A stretch of 64,000 bases of DNA from Shinisaurus crocodilurus (GCA_021292165.1 JAHFWL010000100.1:1-64000); one strand, 5' to 3'. Shown: positions 52,123-63,120, counted from the first letter of the stretch. Translations and numbers: made by a program. The notes: a model not told the origin generated them from the letters alone.

Positions 52123-52960
52123 GATAAGGTCATGGCTCTAACATGATGACATCAGCAGACATTGGTAAATAAAAAGAATGTGGTTTGAAACAGCCAGTCA
52201 CATTTGGCTACCTGGTGACCTCACTGAGGGCAAACAAGGGGAAGTTAAATGAAAAAAAGCAATAACTTTTGCAAGAAGTGCAGGAAATTACACAAAATGG
52301 GATTGGCACTGCCATAAAAAAGCTGCCGAAAAAAGTGAGTTATTTTCAGTCAGTTGAATCCTAGTTAAAAGTAAAACCACAACGGAAGGGGGGGGATCAT
52401 ATTCTGATTTTAATGATATCAGCTACATCCACAGCCTGGGAAATACTGTGCTGGTCCGTTTCTTACCCCTCTGAACACTTTTAAATACATTTACATCATC
52501 AATGACACCCAAGGTCGGACAACTCTCAGCAGGCTGTTCCTTGACAGTCCTTTTTCAAGCAGTTCTGACAGCTCAGAGAAGAACAGAGAGGCTCAGAACT
52601 CACGAGTGTAATTTGAAGTGTTAATTGGGGAACACCTCGATGACCTTGGCAGCCTTGTTCTCCTCCGGTTAGTGGCAGCAACAGAGCCTAAAGATATTCC
52701 AGTAGAAGAAGGCAGAGGGGCAGAAGAGGACGGGTGATGATCAAGCACTTCACAAATGCTTCTCTTTTACTTGTAGTACATTTTCAGAAAAGGGAATACA
52801 TCAGATGTAGCTGTCTGGATTTAGCCAGTCATCCCAATCCAGCAATATCAGATAGGTGTAGGAATTCTGATTAATTCACAGTTACTCTGCCCAAAAAGCT
52901 GCCCCATTTATTTCAGTTTTGTGGTGAGTATCCAAGCTCAGTGACAAAAAAATCCTCAAA
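52123..52960. other. Repeat-poor stretch, possible conserved noncoding DNA
   Basis: From about 52480 to 52760 the sequence is even in composition, repeat-free and lacks a plausible ORF, in contrast to its surroundings. No gene recognised. Confidence 0.25.
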
Positions 52961-52962
52961 TG

Positions 52963-53319
52963 TAGGGATGGATGAAACTGTCAAGTTAAGTTTCTCTCAG
53001 TTTTTCCAATCTTATGTTAAATTCACATGAAAATTTGTACACATTTTTGTGCATATCTCCTAGCTACATTCATTTCCCCCAATATACACATCTTTTGCAA
53101 GCACTTTTGTGAATATAATGCATTTTTGAATGTTGTTACTTTCACTAATATACACAATTTTTGTACTCATGTCTTGATTGGAGTACTACCATCGCAACAT
53201 TCAGGGAAGTGAGAATTTTGAAGCATAGCTGAGTTTTGGTTTGTTTATTGGTTTGTAATTGCAAATTTAGGTAAGTTCACATTAAAATGTGAACTGAACA
53301 AATCTCTCTCCCATCTCTA
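52963..53319. mobile_element. hAT element, 'tagggatgg' family, AT-rich
   Basis: The ends tagggatggatgaaactg and ctcccatctcta are inverted repeats; the word caaatg lies directly outside both ends. The interior carries tacacatttttgtgcatat-type words. Confidence 0.65.
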
Positions 53320-53484
53320 CAAATGAGCCCTATTTTAATTTTGCATTCTAGCATTATAGCACTATATGAAGTCCCAGGTTTGTACTGAGTGTGGAAGTTG
53401 GATGTACACTGAAAATACATGCACACAGAGACAGACACCTCCCTTACACAACTGCAATGTGGCAGCCCTCTCAGACCCACAATT

Positions 53485-53489
<5 letters not shown>

Positions 53490-53523
<34 letters not shown>
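53490..53523. repeat. (CA)n(TA)n microsatellite
   Basis: About 13 CA units then a few TA units. Confidence 0.9.
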
Positions 53524-53975
53524 CTACCTACCCTATGGAATTTACCTTTTGACACTTAATTGTGTGATGGATTTTTTTTTAAAGTTTCAAATACGAGAAG
53601 GAAATGAATTTTCACCAATATAAATAACTCTGGAGCAGTCTCATATAGAGTTTATGGCAATTGGTTTATGAGTTGCAGTGTAATTTGTGCATACAGTTAT
53701 GAAGTGAAAACCAGCAAAGAAAGTGGGAATTGTGTTTCAGAAATAGTTAATTTTGAAGTAGTAAATCCATTAATTATTTATTGCCGTTTTTTTGGCAGCT
53801 CATATTTGAAAGTAATTTATTAAACTAATAATGCCTTGTAAGTGTGACAAAACTATCCAGTTAGTCAATATTGGTAGAGAAATTGTGTAAATACACAGGT
53901 GTGCTATTTTATTCCTCTTATAAAGCAGGCAGATTAAAATGAACCATATAAGTTTTATTTCCTTACAGCAGCAGG
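53524..53975. other. No gene; AT-rich
   Basis: AT-rich unique-looking sequence. Confidence 0.45.
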
Positions 53976-54146
53976 TTTCATAGATTTCATAGATCATAGA
54001 GTTGGAAGGAACCTACAAGGCTATCGAGTCCAACCCCCTGCTCAATGCAGGCAACTAGAGGAGGGGTCTCCCATCCAAGTAATAACCAGGCCTGACCCTG
54101 CTTAGCTTTCCACACTCAGACAAACTGAGCCAGCATAAGCCACAGG
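53976..54146 (-). repeat. 5S rRNA-CR1 chimeric SINE, copy c
   Basis: On the minus strand it begins cctgtggcttatgctggct, has gctaagcagggtcaggcctg and ttacttggatgggagacc, and ends with the CR1 tail and atctatgaaatctatgaaa. Confidence 0.9.
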
Positions 54147-54162
54147 CCTGTATATAGGAGGG

Positions 54163-54291
54163 AGAAGGTAGATCTCCAGATGTTTTGGACTTCAACTCCC
54201 AGAAGCCCCTGCCAGCATAATCAATGGTCAGGAATGCTGGGATTTGAAGTCCAAAACATCGGAAATCTACTTTCTGCCCACTCCTGCTCTA
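54163..54291. mobile_element. hAT palindromic MITE ('ccagatgtt' family)
   Basis: The arms ctccagatgttttggacttc, continuing aactcccag, and their mirror gatttgaagtccaaaacatc fold back over about 125 bp. The outer ends are diverged. Confidence 0.75.
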
Positions 54292-54355
54292 GAGGCCAGA
54301 AACACTCTCAGCATTGGAAATCTTGTGTGGCCAAAACAGAGAGGAACCTGTCTGA

Positions 54356-54358
54356 TAG

Positions 54359-54395
<37 letters not shown>
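54356..54395. repeat. (GATA)n microsatellite
   Basis: About ten tetranucleotide units. Confidence 0.95.
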
Positions 54396-54689
54396 TGGTA
54401 TTCCATGCCTCTGAGTACCAGATGCTAGGGGTAAGTGGTGGGAGGTGGTAGTTACTGACATAACTCATTTCTGAACTTCCAGAGTCATCTGGCTGGTCTA
54501 TGTTGGAAAAAAGAATGCTGATCTAGAGAGAACAAAATCTGATTCATTATAGTAATTCTTATAAGCTGTTTAGCCACCCAATGGAGGAGCTTACAACCTT
54601 CAAACCCAAACATCTTGACGTTTGCCCAAATGTCAGTCTTTCAGGGTTGTAGCCAATGTTAGTCCTACTTCAAGCAGACCCATTGAAAT

Positions 54690-55455
54690 GAATATAACTC
54701 AAGTTAAACTCAAGGGATAAATGCCAAGTGCTGTACCTAGGGAGAGGAAACCAAATGCAGAGTTACAGAATTGGGGACACTTGGCTCAACAATACTACAA
54801 GTGAGAAGGATCTTGGAATTGTGGTAGATCACAAACTGAATATGAGCCAGCAGTGCGATGTGGCTGCAAAGAAGGCAAATGCTATTTTGGGCTGCATTAA
54901 TAGAAGTATAGCTTCCAAATCGCGTGAAGTGATAATTCCCCTTTACTCAGCACTGGTTAGGCCTCATCTTGAGTACTGCGTCCAGTTCTGGGCGCCACAC
55001 TTTAAGAAGCATGTAGACAAACTGGAGAGGGTTCAGAGGAGGGTAACAAGGATGATAAAGGGACTGAAAACAAGGCCCTATGAGGAGAGACTGAAAGAAC
55101 TGGGCATGTTTATGATCGCACTCTTCCAGTACTTAAAGGGTTGTCACACAGAGGAGGGCCAGGATCTCTTCTCGATCATCCCAGTTTGCAGGACACGGAA
55201 TAATGGGCTCAAGTTACAGGAAGCCAGATTCCACCTAAACATCAGGAAAAATTTCCTGACTGTCAGAGCAATAAGACAATGGAACCAACTACCTAGGGAG
55301 GTGGTGGGCTCTCCCACTCTGGAGGCATTCAAGGTGCAGCTGGACAGCCATCTGTCAGGGATGCTTTGACCTGGATTCCTGCATTGAGCAGGGGGTTGTA
55401 CTCGATGGCCTGGTAGGCCCCTTCCAATTCTACTTTTCTATGATTCTATCTATGA
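54690..55455 (+). pseudogene. CR1 LINE 3' fragment with a 213-codon open frame
   Basis: The open frame 54728-55369 encodes the end of CR1 ORF2: NNTTSEKDLGIVVDHKLNMS, VRPHLEYCVQFWAPHFKKHV, KLERVQRRVTRMIKGL, then NIRKNFLTVRAIRQWNQLPR and EVVGSPTLEAFKVQLDSHLS. The catalytic part of the reverse transcriptase lies upstream and is absent. About 17-20 residues expected between LKELGMF and MIALFQYLKG appear to be deleted in frame. The 3' end gives ttcctgcattgagcaggggg and (ttctatgat)n. This tail is what the 5S-CR1 SINEs share. The open frame suggests a fairly recent copy, but it is 5'-truncated and cannot transpose itself. Confidence 0.9.
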
Positions 55456-55855
55456 TTCTAAACTAACACTGGATACAGCCCTCCTCAGTGTCAAGGTGCC
55501 AGGGGCTGGTGAGGCTTCAGGTGGCCAAAACCAGAGGAGAATGACTGCGCTAGAGTATGTAGCCCAGAGATAGAGCCACAGTTCCTATGGTGGGGGATCC
55601 ATCCAGGTAACTGATTGGAAGAAGGTGAAAAAAGCAGCAGAGGCCCAATGAAAGCAAGGAGCTAGGTATGATACAGCAGAAGACTGGAGCAGAGAGGAGC
55701 AGATGAATGCCACATTGGAGCAACACATTGTCCAGCTTGTGTGGGTGGGTGTAGCTGGCCTTGAAGCTATGTAGTAGGCAGTGGCATGAAACATTTATTC
55801 TGAGGTTATTATACTGGGAATATTTTACTGAAATAAACTGCATGAGGGTGTCCAA
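55456..55855. other. No gene recognised
   Basis: Shadow frames only; unique-looking. Confidence 0.45.
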
Positions 55856-55960
55856 ATTTTATTTATTTATTTATGTAATATATTTATTCACCACGCATCA
55901 GCCAAAAGGCTCCCTGGGCAGTTTACAAAACAAAGCAACACTAAAACAAAAAATATCGAC
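55856..55960 (-). repeat. LINE 3' tail fragment, reverse orientation
   Basis: Starts with (ATTT)n and reverse-complements to an L2-like tail (gtaaactgcccagggagcct). Confidence 0.5.
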
Positions 55961-56392
55961 AATAATAATATAAAAACGCAGATATATTTTCAGGGATTCG
56001 GGAGTTTTGTTTCTCCCCCCCCCCCCAAGTCAACATAATTTTGAAACATTATGGCCACATATCCTAGAACTCAAATGTTTGTCCAAGTCCAGATGTGATG
56101 CGTTTTAGCCTGATTCATTTTAGATTCTACAACAATCAGAAGACATAATGCACAGCTGGTAAGTATCCCGCTTAGTGCTGCAGTTTAGGTTAAATACTTC
56201 ATTTCCCCCCCACCCCCCAGTACTAAGTAGTTGAAAACTGGAGTTTACAGAACAAATTAAATGAATTTTGCACACAGAAGAGATTTTTAAACACCCATTA
56301 CCATTTATTTTAGGCTTTGCATTTAGCAGAAATGAAACCATGTCTCCTTTTTAAAATCCTCCTAGGCCAAACCTGGCAGTTTTTGTGAGAGA

Positions 56393-56394
<2 letters not shown>
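55961..56394. other. No gene recognised
   Basis: Contains C runs at 56015-56027 and 56204-56219. Otherwise unassigned. Confidence 0.45.
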
Positions 56395-56434
<40 letters not shown>

Positions 56435-56441
56435 TCTCCCG
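56395..56441. repeat. (CT)n microsatellite
   Basis: About 17 CT units, then interrupted CT. Confidence 0.95.
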
Positions 56442-56573
56442 CTCAGCAGAAAATCCCCTATTTGCCTTTATTTTATATTGGGAAGTTAAGCACACTTGCT
56501 TACTTATTCCTGTTTCCTCAACAGAAAAATATTGTTGCATTCTTTGGAAGTGCATTACAATACTGGATTTCTT

Positions 56574-56803
56574 CAGGGGAGGCTGGTGAATCTTATTTTG
56601 GTGGGGCTCCTTTTCCATTGCAGGTTTTGCAGGTCTTCTTTGGAGCGTCATAGGAACTATCCATGGTGCTGAACTCCATCCCCAAAATAAGTTCACCACC
56701 ATGGAGCACTACGGATAGCTCCTATGAAGCTCCAAATAAAAGCTGCAAAAAACCTGTAATGAAAAAGGAGCCCCACCGTGATAGGAGTCATCAGCCTCCC
56801 CTG
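56574..56803. mobile_element. hAT fold-back MITE with caggggaggctg ends
   Basis: The arms caggggaggctggtgaatct and its mirror (ggagtcatcagcctcccctg) continue inward (ggtggggctccttttccatt against aaaaaggagccccacc), so nearly the whole 230 bp folds on itself. The flanks gatttctt (56566-56573) and gatttctg (56804-56811) are an 8-bp duplication with one mismatch. Confidence 0.9.
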
Positions 56804-56811
56804 GATTTCTG

Positions 56812-57183
56812 TAATGTATTCTTTTTCTTTTTTCTTCTTAGTACATATTTTTTGAGCCATTAAGGCTGCAGTCCTATCTAGGGGTGGACAGAACCAGGCA
56901 CCCCAAATTCACCACCCCATTTTCTGGGGGCATCTGTTCCTGTGCCATTTGGGATTTGGGATCCAACTCCTGAAATTACTTCAGGGGAGGAAGATTACCA
57001 TAGTGGGGTGGCCAACCTCTTGATTCCTCCCTCTTTCTTTCACTGTGCCGGAATCTTTGGCAGCGCAGCAGCAGGGACGGAATTCTAATCACCACCACCC
57101 TTCCTTCCCAGAGTGCCTTTGGGAAGGAAGGATGGTGGCAGCCAGAGCCCCAGTTCTGTCTAGCACCAGGCAAAGACCAGGCA
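56812..57183. other. No gene; small fold-back of purine-rich words
   Basis: An inverted repeat (ccacccttccttcccagagt, then ggaaggaaggatggtggc) lies at about 57096-57140. The rest is unassigned. Confidence 0.45.
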
Positions 57184-57482
57184 AAGGCCAGGATCTCTTC
57201 TCAATCATCCCAGTTTGCAGGACACGGAATAATGGGCTCAAGTTACAAGAACCCAGATTCCACCTAAACATCAGGAAAAATTTCCTGACTGTCAGAGCAA
57301 TAAGACAATGTTACCAACTACCTAGGGAGGTGGTGGGCTCTCCCAATCTGGAGGCATTCAAGGTGCAGCTGGACAGCCATCTGTCAGGGATGCTGAGCTG
57401 GATTCATTCCTGCATTGAGCAGGGGGTTGGACTTGATGGCTTTGAAGGCCCCTTCCAACTCTACTTTTCTATGATTCTATGA
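57184..57482 (+). pseudogene. CR1 LINE 3' fragment, last ~75 codons and tail
   Basis: Encodes GQDLFSIIPVCRTRNNGLKL and NIRKNFLTVRAIRQCYQLPR, then EVVGSPNLEAFKVQLDSHLS, nearly the same as 55151-55369, followed by the same tail (attcctgcattgagcagggg, ccttccaactctacttttct). 5'-truncated. Confidence 0.9.
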
Positions 57483-57585
57483 AAGCTCTACTTGTGTCTG
57501 GTGCCAGGTCAAGACTCCCAGGCCTTCAGGATTAACAACCTAGCCACACAATGTGCTACTACCTCCAGCAGGAAAGGAAGGCTGT

Positions 57586-58037
57586 TAGGGGTGTTCATCC
57601 TTCCTTTGGGGGGTGCTCACCTTTTCTCGCCTTTTCTTGGCGAGCACCCCCGAAGGCCCGAATCCCCACGCCACTTGATCCACCTCGCTGGCAGCACAGG
57701 GTCCTGTCATGTCACTTCCGGCTGCCAGGAAGTGACGCAACGGGACCCCGTGCTACGCTTTTAGCATAAAAACCAGGGCAACCCAGTTTAAACCAGCTGT
57801 GAATAGCAAATCGTGGCCGTTTTAAGCTAGGTTGCCCTAGTTTTTGCACTAAAAACGTAGCGCGGGGTCCCGGCCCGTCACTTCCTGGTAGCCGGAAATG
57901 ATGCGACTGGACCCCACGCTGCTGGCGTGGCATGGAGTGGTGATGGGCAGGTAAGGCGTGCAAGTCTCAGGGGGGCTGAGCGGGGCCGATTTCAGCCTCA
58001 CTTCAGCCCCCTGAGACTCGTGGATATTCGCAGTTTA
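57586..58037. mobile_element. GC-rich hAT-like fold-back
   Basis: Starts taggggtgttcatcc. Inside, ggaagtgacgcaacgggac (57729) is mirrored by gtcccggcccgtcacttcct (57868), and an outer pair (tctcaggggggctgag; agccccctgaga) lies at 57963-58015. The right end is placed where the next element begins; no duplication is seen. Confidence 0.55.
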
Positions 58038-58577
58038 TAGGGATGGGTGCCGAGCCTGGCGCTTGGCTCATGGGGCGCTCGGTGAGCACCCCTGCCGCGC
58101 AAGCCGAGCTGAGGCACTTGCCAGACTTCCGGATCCCCAGCGCTCTGTTTTTTACATAAAAAACAACATAAACTATGTTAAAATGGCCGTGATTGGCATA
58201 ACCAGCGCTACGTTTTTTACGTTTAAAACAGCGTAAAATACGTTAGATTTGCATAGTTTGCATACTCCATGCAAAGCGCGGTTGTTCTAATGGTTAGAAC
58301 AACTGCAATTTGCATGGAGTATGCAAACTATGCAAATCGCGGTTGTTCTAACGTATTTTACGCTGTTTTTAATGTAAGAAAATGTAGCGCTGGTTACACA
58401 AATTGCGGCAGTTTTAACGTAGTTTTATGTAAAAAAAACATAGCACCAGAAACTGGAAGTTCCTTTCTCCAGCTCGGCTCGCCGGGAAAAGATTAGTCGA
58501 GTGGAGCTTGGGGGGGAGTCAAGCCCGGCGAGTTCACCAAGCTTCCACACCCCAATTGAGCTCCATGCACAACCCTA
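58038..58577. mobile_element. hAT element, 'tagggatgg' family, long fold-back
   Basis: The left end tagggatgggtgccgagcct and right end gagctccatgcacaacccta match the ends at 36436-36808. The arms fold back through aaacgtaaaa- and gcaaactatgcaaatcgcgg-type words near 58250-58350 (cttgcatactccatgcaaag region mirrored by tgcatggagtatgcaaacta). The flanking bases do not match, so the insertion may have been altered. Confidence 0.7.
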
Positions 58578-58897
58578 CAGAAGGGACATAAGCATCATAC
58601 ATTGCAGTTGTCATAGCTTATCTAATCTCTTTTCTGTAGTTTGCTAATAAAGCTTTTCAACCTTCACCCATAAGTGTGCTCATTGTCTCTAGATCCTAAA
58701 AAGAACTGCTGCCTTTGGCAGAACAGAGAGATGGTTGAGAGATTGGATTAGGTTTGTTAGGAGATTAGCTAGTGAGTGCAGGGATTAATATTTTGGGAAC
58801 GGTGAGGGTGGATTGCAAATAGAATAGGATAGTAAATTAAATAATATTGACTGAAAATTATGTATGAAACTTGCTTCAAGAAACTGTTGTATTTTAA
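58578..58897. other. No gene; possible LTR-like piece
   Basis: The words gctaataaagcttttcaacc (58643-58662) look like a polyadenylation signal region. No ends are visible. Confidence 0.3.
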
Positions 58898-58975
58898 ATT
58901 ATTTATTTATTTATTTATTTATTATATTTATACCCCACCTTTTTTCCTTCAAGGAACCCAAGGCGGCTTACACAT
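58898..58975 (-). repeat. tRNA-derived SINE, 3' fragment, reverse orientation
   Basis: Starts (ATTT)n and reverse-complements to taagccgccttgggttcctt and aaaaaaggtggggtataaat, as in the SINE at 10266-10510. Confidence 0.8.
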
Positions 58976-59277
58976 TGAAGCAACCTGTGGGGGAAGCTGT
59001 ACTTTATATTTGGTCAAAGAAGTATAAGGTAGGGATAATAGAAATCCCAAGGTCAATGTGAGAGGTGTAAGGGTAAGGGTTAGAGAGAGAAACCCCCAAC
59101 CTTACGTAAGCACACCCATAGCTCCGAAAAAGGAGGGCAAGCATGAGGGCCCTATGAGGGGAGGGGTGTGACAGATGTCCCCCCTTATGGATGGAAAAAT
59201 ATTAATTTGTGTTACAGAACAATTTCATTTATACAAGTAGTGAGATGACATCCCAAATAGATGTTAATTACACTTAC
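58976..59277. other. No gene recognised
   Basis: Unassigned sequence. Confidence 0.45.
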
Positions 59278-59280
59278 ACA

Positions 59281-59306
59281 CAAACACACACACACACACA
59301 CACACA
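59281..59306. repeat. (CA)n microsatellite
   Basis: About twelve CA units with one interruption. Confidence 0.9.
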
Positions 59307-59333
59307 ATTTACGTGAGAGATATCATGTGAATT

Positions 59334-59481
59334 CAGCTTGTCTGAGTGTAGAAAGCTAAGCAGGGTCAGGCCTGGTTATTACTTGGATGGGAGACCCTCC
59401 TCTAGTTTCCTGCATTGAGCAGGGGGTTGGACTCGATGGCCTTGTTAGGCCCCTTCCAACTCTAGAATCTATAAATCTATG
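59334..59481 (+). repeat. 5S rRNA-CR1 chimeric SINE, copy d, 5'-truncated
   Basis: Begins cagcttgtctgagtgtagaa, lacking the first ~20 bases of the head. It then has gctaagcagggtcaggcctg, ttacttggatgggagaccc and the CR1 tail. Confidence 0.9.
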
Positions 59482-59607
59482 TAATATATCTTATAACTAT
59501 TATTTTGTTATTGAGATATTGCCCAATATCCATATTAAGGATCTCATCAGGCATGCACAACAAGGCCTATAACATCTGTATAAGTTCCAAAATCCTCTAT
59601 CTATCTG

Positions 59608-59990
59608 TCATATCCTGACTTCCCAACACTGTGGCTCAGGTTTCAGGAAAGCCTTTATTGCAGTAATTACAGTCATTTGCTTTGTGCATTTACAGTTCTA
59701 TAAATCAGCAGAGAATGGGTTACAAGTTACAACACAGTTCCTTAACAAGGTCCAGTTTCTGGTCTTCGCATTAACAGATCCAAACAGACTTGGGGTCAGA
59801 ATACAGAATCAATCTAAATGAGTTTATAGTCCCATCAAAGAAACAAGACAAGGAAGCATTTCAGATTAGAAAGACCTTGGGTCCAGCAAACTCTACTGCC
59901 TGTCGCTCTCATATTGCAAATGTGCATGACATCTCACTGGACACCTGTGTTCCACCTTCTTAAGATGGTGTTTATTTATTTATCCAAGGA
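59608..59990 (-). repeat. Possible LTR end, reverse orientation
   Basis: On the minus strand this region contains ctgcaataaaggctttcctg, a polyadenylation-type signal, about 50 bases before an end reading gtcaggatatgaca. Signal followed by a short U5 ending in CA is LTR-like. The other end and a duplication were not found. The plus-strand start tgtcatatcct resembles tgtcatgtcct at 18903. Confidence 0.35.
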
Positions 59991-60510
59991 CACACCCCAG
60001 AAGCCCCCTCCCTGCAGATTTCGCCTCTTGCTGCCCGGTTCCCATGTAATATCGCCCTGATCAAGAAGCAGGGCCTCCATAAGGTCAGGTCTCCCATCTG
60101 TGGAAGATAGGCTGTAGCAGCATTCTGAGTTGTTACCCCCTCCTGTCTCATAACCAGGGATTGGATCCAGCAAAAGCTTGCCAAGGTTGGATGGGATCTT
60201 CCAGTAGTGGGACGTTATTGATCCAGCAGAGCTTTCCTGCTGGCTTAACAGGGGATGAGGCAATCTTCATCAACCCCACCCCCCTTCTTCCTGAAGTTCC
60301 TTATGTCCTTCAAAAAAATCTGCTCTGGGAGATTGGATAACCCTCCAGAGCAGTGGAAGAAGGGTCACTAGGAGCAGAAGGGGGGGGGGAGGAATTGGCA
60401 AAAATCAGCACCGCCCCCTTTCTGCTAGCGGGAGTGTTCAGAGCAGAACTCCACTCAGGGATACTTCTGCCAGCGGAATAAAAACTCTGGATACAACCCA
60501 TGAAATATAC
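59991..60510. repeat. Unnamed interspersed repeat, copy 2, with adjoining sequence
   Basis: About 60340-60500 aligns with 4975-5140 (ccagagcag, long G run, cccccttctgctagcggga, agcagaactccact). The left portion carries gattggatccagcaaaagc. Family unknown. Confidence 0.45.
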
Positions 60511-61061
60511 CTTTTTTTCTTGTCACTTTTGCATTTGTTATATCTTAATAACTAACTGAGGTATGATTTATGTTATGATATGTTTGATGAGTTTGATTCT
60601 TCATTAAAAAAAAAAAAATCCCATCCAAAATAACCACAGTGACCTTTTGACCCAGTCAGAGAGGATTATCAGCAACTGTATCTGCAGACATATAGCTCTA
60701 TTGTGGGTTGATTCATATATGCTCCTGGATCAATGCAATTTTAACCAGGTATCAGACATGTGTTAAATCTGCCCTGCTTCAATAGACACTCTTTAGAAGA
60801 AGTCGTACTAAATAATGTTGGTTGTGTTGAGTTTCTTGAGCTAGCTTTCTATCATCAGAGGGATGTGTTGTATATTATAAGCCTATGTGAGCATATCTAT
60901 AATGTAGAGTAGCCCGCAGGTTCAGTATTCCAGTAGATGGCCTGGAGATATAAAGCAATGGCTGACATCAAGGGAAAAACTGTACTACTGTACAAAACTG
61001 CTGGAACTGTATAAGCTTGTGCTCCCATAATATTATGACCCATTTGCCCAAAAAAGTGAGA

Positions 61062-61063
<2 letters not shown>
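60511..61063. other. No gene; AT-rich
   Basis: Unique-looking AT-rich sequence with an A run at 60606-60618. Confidence 0.45.

Positions 61064-61095
<32 letters not shown>
61064..61095. repeat. (GA)n microsatellite
   Basis: About 16 GA units. Confidence 0.95.
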
Positions 61096-61098
<3 letters not shown>

Positions 61099-62220
61099 GG
61101 AGAGCTAAATATTATGCCGCCTGGTTTAGCAATGACTGAGTACAGATAAATGTTGTTAAGGAGACACTTGAGAATTTTCTGCAAGCATTTGACATGTGCA
61201 AACACCAGGGAGGAACAGAAAATCTTGAGGGCGATTTAGAGTAAGTAATTAGAGCAACAGGATTAATATGAGCAAAGAGATCTTTATACCCATTGGCAGG
61301 ACAGAATTTTCCAAACTTTGATATATCAAAAACTGTTTCTGAGAATTCAGTTCGAAATACTTCAAGATACATCTAAGAGCAATATTGATAACATATTTGG
61401 GAATAGAAGCAAAGAACAATGTGATCTATGTGAGGGAAGGGTAATGCACGTTGCAACAAAGGGCTTTTAACCATTCATGTCCTTAATCCTGTTTAAGAAT
61501 ATAGGGAAAAATTAAATGAGCATAAAGTATACCACTTCCCTCAAAGCTTTGCAGATGAATAATACTGATATCCTTGCACTAATACCACACTTATGATCAT
61601 GTGACGTTCATGAAATATTTTTCTAGTTTGGTATACTTAGATTGTACAAATATTTATTCACATTTTTTTTACTGATTGGTGCCATGGTTCCCCATAGCCA
61701 TTCTTTGTTCTTCTGGGATTGGGCATGTGGGTCATCCCAGCAGCTCATGTAATGAATGGGATGATGTCACAACACTGAGGAGCCAATGCTTCATGATGAT
61801 CTAAATGAGGGCAAGTGGGGACAATGCAAATGAATAGGACTGCCACAGTCTTATGCATACTGACTTGGGAGTGAGTGCTAAATTGGACTCAATGGGAATT
61901 ATGTCTGAGTGAATATCTGAATCTGAGCTGTGGTGGGTTCTTATCCACCCTGCAGCCTCTCCTCCCCAGGCTACACCCTTTTTCAGCAGTGCCCCCTCAC
62001 CTTTCCTGCTGGAGCCCAGGTAATCTGCCAGAACAGATACAGAGAGATCACTTGGTTTCCAAGCTGGGCAGGAAAAACAGATCACTCTGTTACTTACTCC
62101 CCTAGCATTTCTCTGCACTGCATTTCTGTGCTGAGCGTAGAGAAAGAGAAGCCTCTTTTTTCTCCACCCAGCACAGAAGCCAAGTGAGCTGGCTTAGGGA
62201 CAAAGCAATCTGGGAGCTCA
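61096..62220. other. Unique-looking sequence, no gene
   Basis: An 86-codon minus-strand frame (61112-61372) and opposing frames near 61800-62190 have no recognisable domain. Confidence 0.45.
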
Positions 62221-62223
62221 AAT

Positions 62224-62266
<43 letters not shown>
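62224..62266. repeat. (CT)n microsatellite
   Basis: About 21 CT units. Confidence 0.95.
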
Positions 62267-62269
<3 letters not shown>

Positions 62270-62411
62270 GGGGTATTTGTGTGCAAGATAGAAAGAGAGT
62301 GAAGTGTTGTGGAGTGGTTCTGGCTCTCAGTGTGTGAGAAAGAGAGAGGGAGTGTGTGGGATGCTGATGGTCTTCAGTTAAGATCATCAGCACCTCCTCT
62401 TTTAAAATTCT

Positions 62412-62412
62412 T

Positions 62413-62481
<69 letters not shown>
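62412..62481. repeat. Compound (GT)n(GA)n microsatellite
   Basis: About 13 GT units followed by about 22 GA units. Confidence 0.95.
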
Positions 62482-62485
<4 letters not shown>

Positions 62486-62513
62486 TAGTGATAATCTCCG
62501 GAGAGAAGATGAC

Positions 62514-62866
62514 CTGGTTCACATGACACAACAACCCACCATGGGTAACCAGCCATGGTGGGTTGTTTCATAGATTTCATAGATCATAGAGTTGGAAGGC
62601 GCCTACAAGGCTATCGAGTCCAACCCCCTGCTCAATGCAGGAAACTAGAGGAGGGGTCTCCCATCCAAGTAATAACCAGGCCTGACCCTGCTTAGCTTTC
62701 CACACTCAGACAAGCTGAGCCAGCGTAAGCCACAGTGTTGTCTGAACCCAAAACAGTTTCTGCAGGGTGGCTTTTTATTTTTCACAAAACAGGCCACCCT
62801 GAGAACCCATGGCTTGTTTGAGAGTTGTCCTTGCCCACACTATGTTGTTGCGTCATCCGAACCCTG
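62514..62866. mobile_element. Fold-back element with ctggttcacatgaca end, carrying a SINE
   Basis: The left end ctggttcacatgacacaaca pairs with the right end tgttgcgtcatccgaaccctg. The subterminal hairpin acaacccaccatgggtaacc with ccatggtgggttgtt follows at once. The 5S-CR1 SINE copy e (62567-62735) sits right after the hairpin. Without it the element would be about 185 bp. Confidence 0.75.
62567..62735 (-). repeat. 5S rRNA-CR1 chimeric SINE, copy e
   Basis: On the minus strand it begins ctgtggcttacgctggctca, has gctaagcagggtcaggcctg and ttacttggatgggagacc, and ends in the CR1 tail. It interrupts the fold-back element at 62514-62866, so it inserted later. The word gttgt occurs at both junctions. 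Confidence 0.9.
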
Positions 62867-63072
62867 CAGGCTGATTTTATTGTGGGTTTCTGAAAAAGAC
62901 TACTGAGCTGCTCGGCAAGAGCAACAAAGAAAGCCCATGCTGCTGGCTTTTTATGATCTTGCCAGTGACTGCCCTTCCACCAGTGCTGAAACAGCACTTT
63001 GGAAGGACCATCTCTTGTTCCCTGGCCTTTATTTATTTATTTGGTTCCTCTCAAAAATGCACACTTGGGGTC
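62867..63072. other. No gene recognised
   Basis: The words ggcaagagcaacaaag and tgccagtgactgccc resemble sequence near 20455-20510, perhaps the shared flank or interior of fold-back elements. Confidence 0.35.
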
Positions 63073-63073
63073 G

Positions 63074-63120
<47 letters not shown>
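63073..63120. repeat. (ATC)n trinucleotide microsatellite
   Basis: Sixteen CAT/ATC units without interruption. The frames with poly-His or poly-Ile across it are not genes. Confidence 0.95.

Noticed and set aside
63073..63120. Poly-histidine coding repeat
   Set aside because: The (ATC)16 run sits in a 60-codon frame without other features and is best read as a microsatellite.
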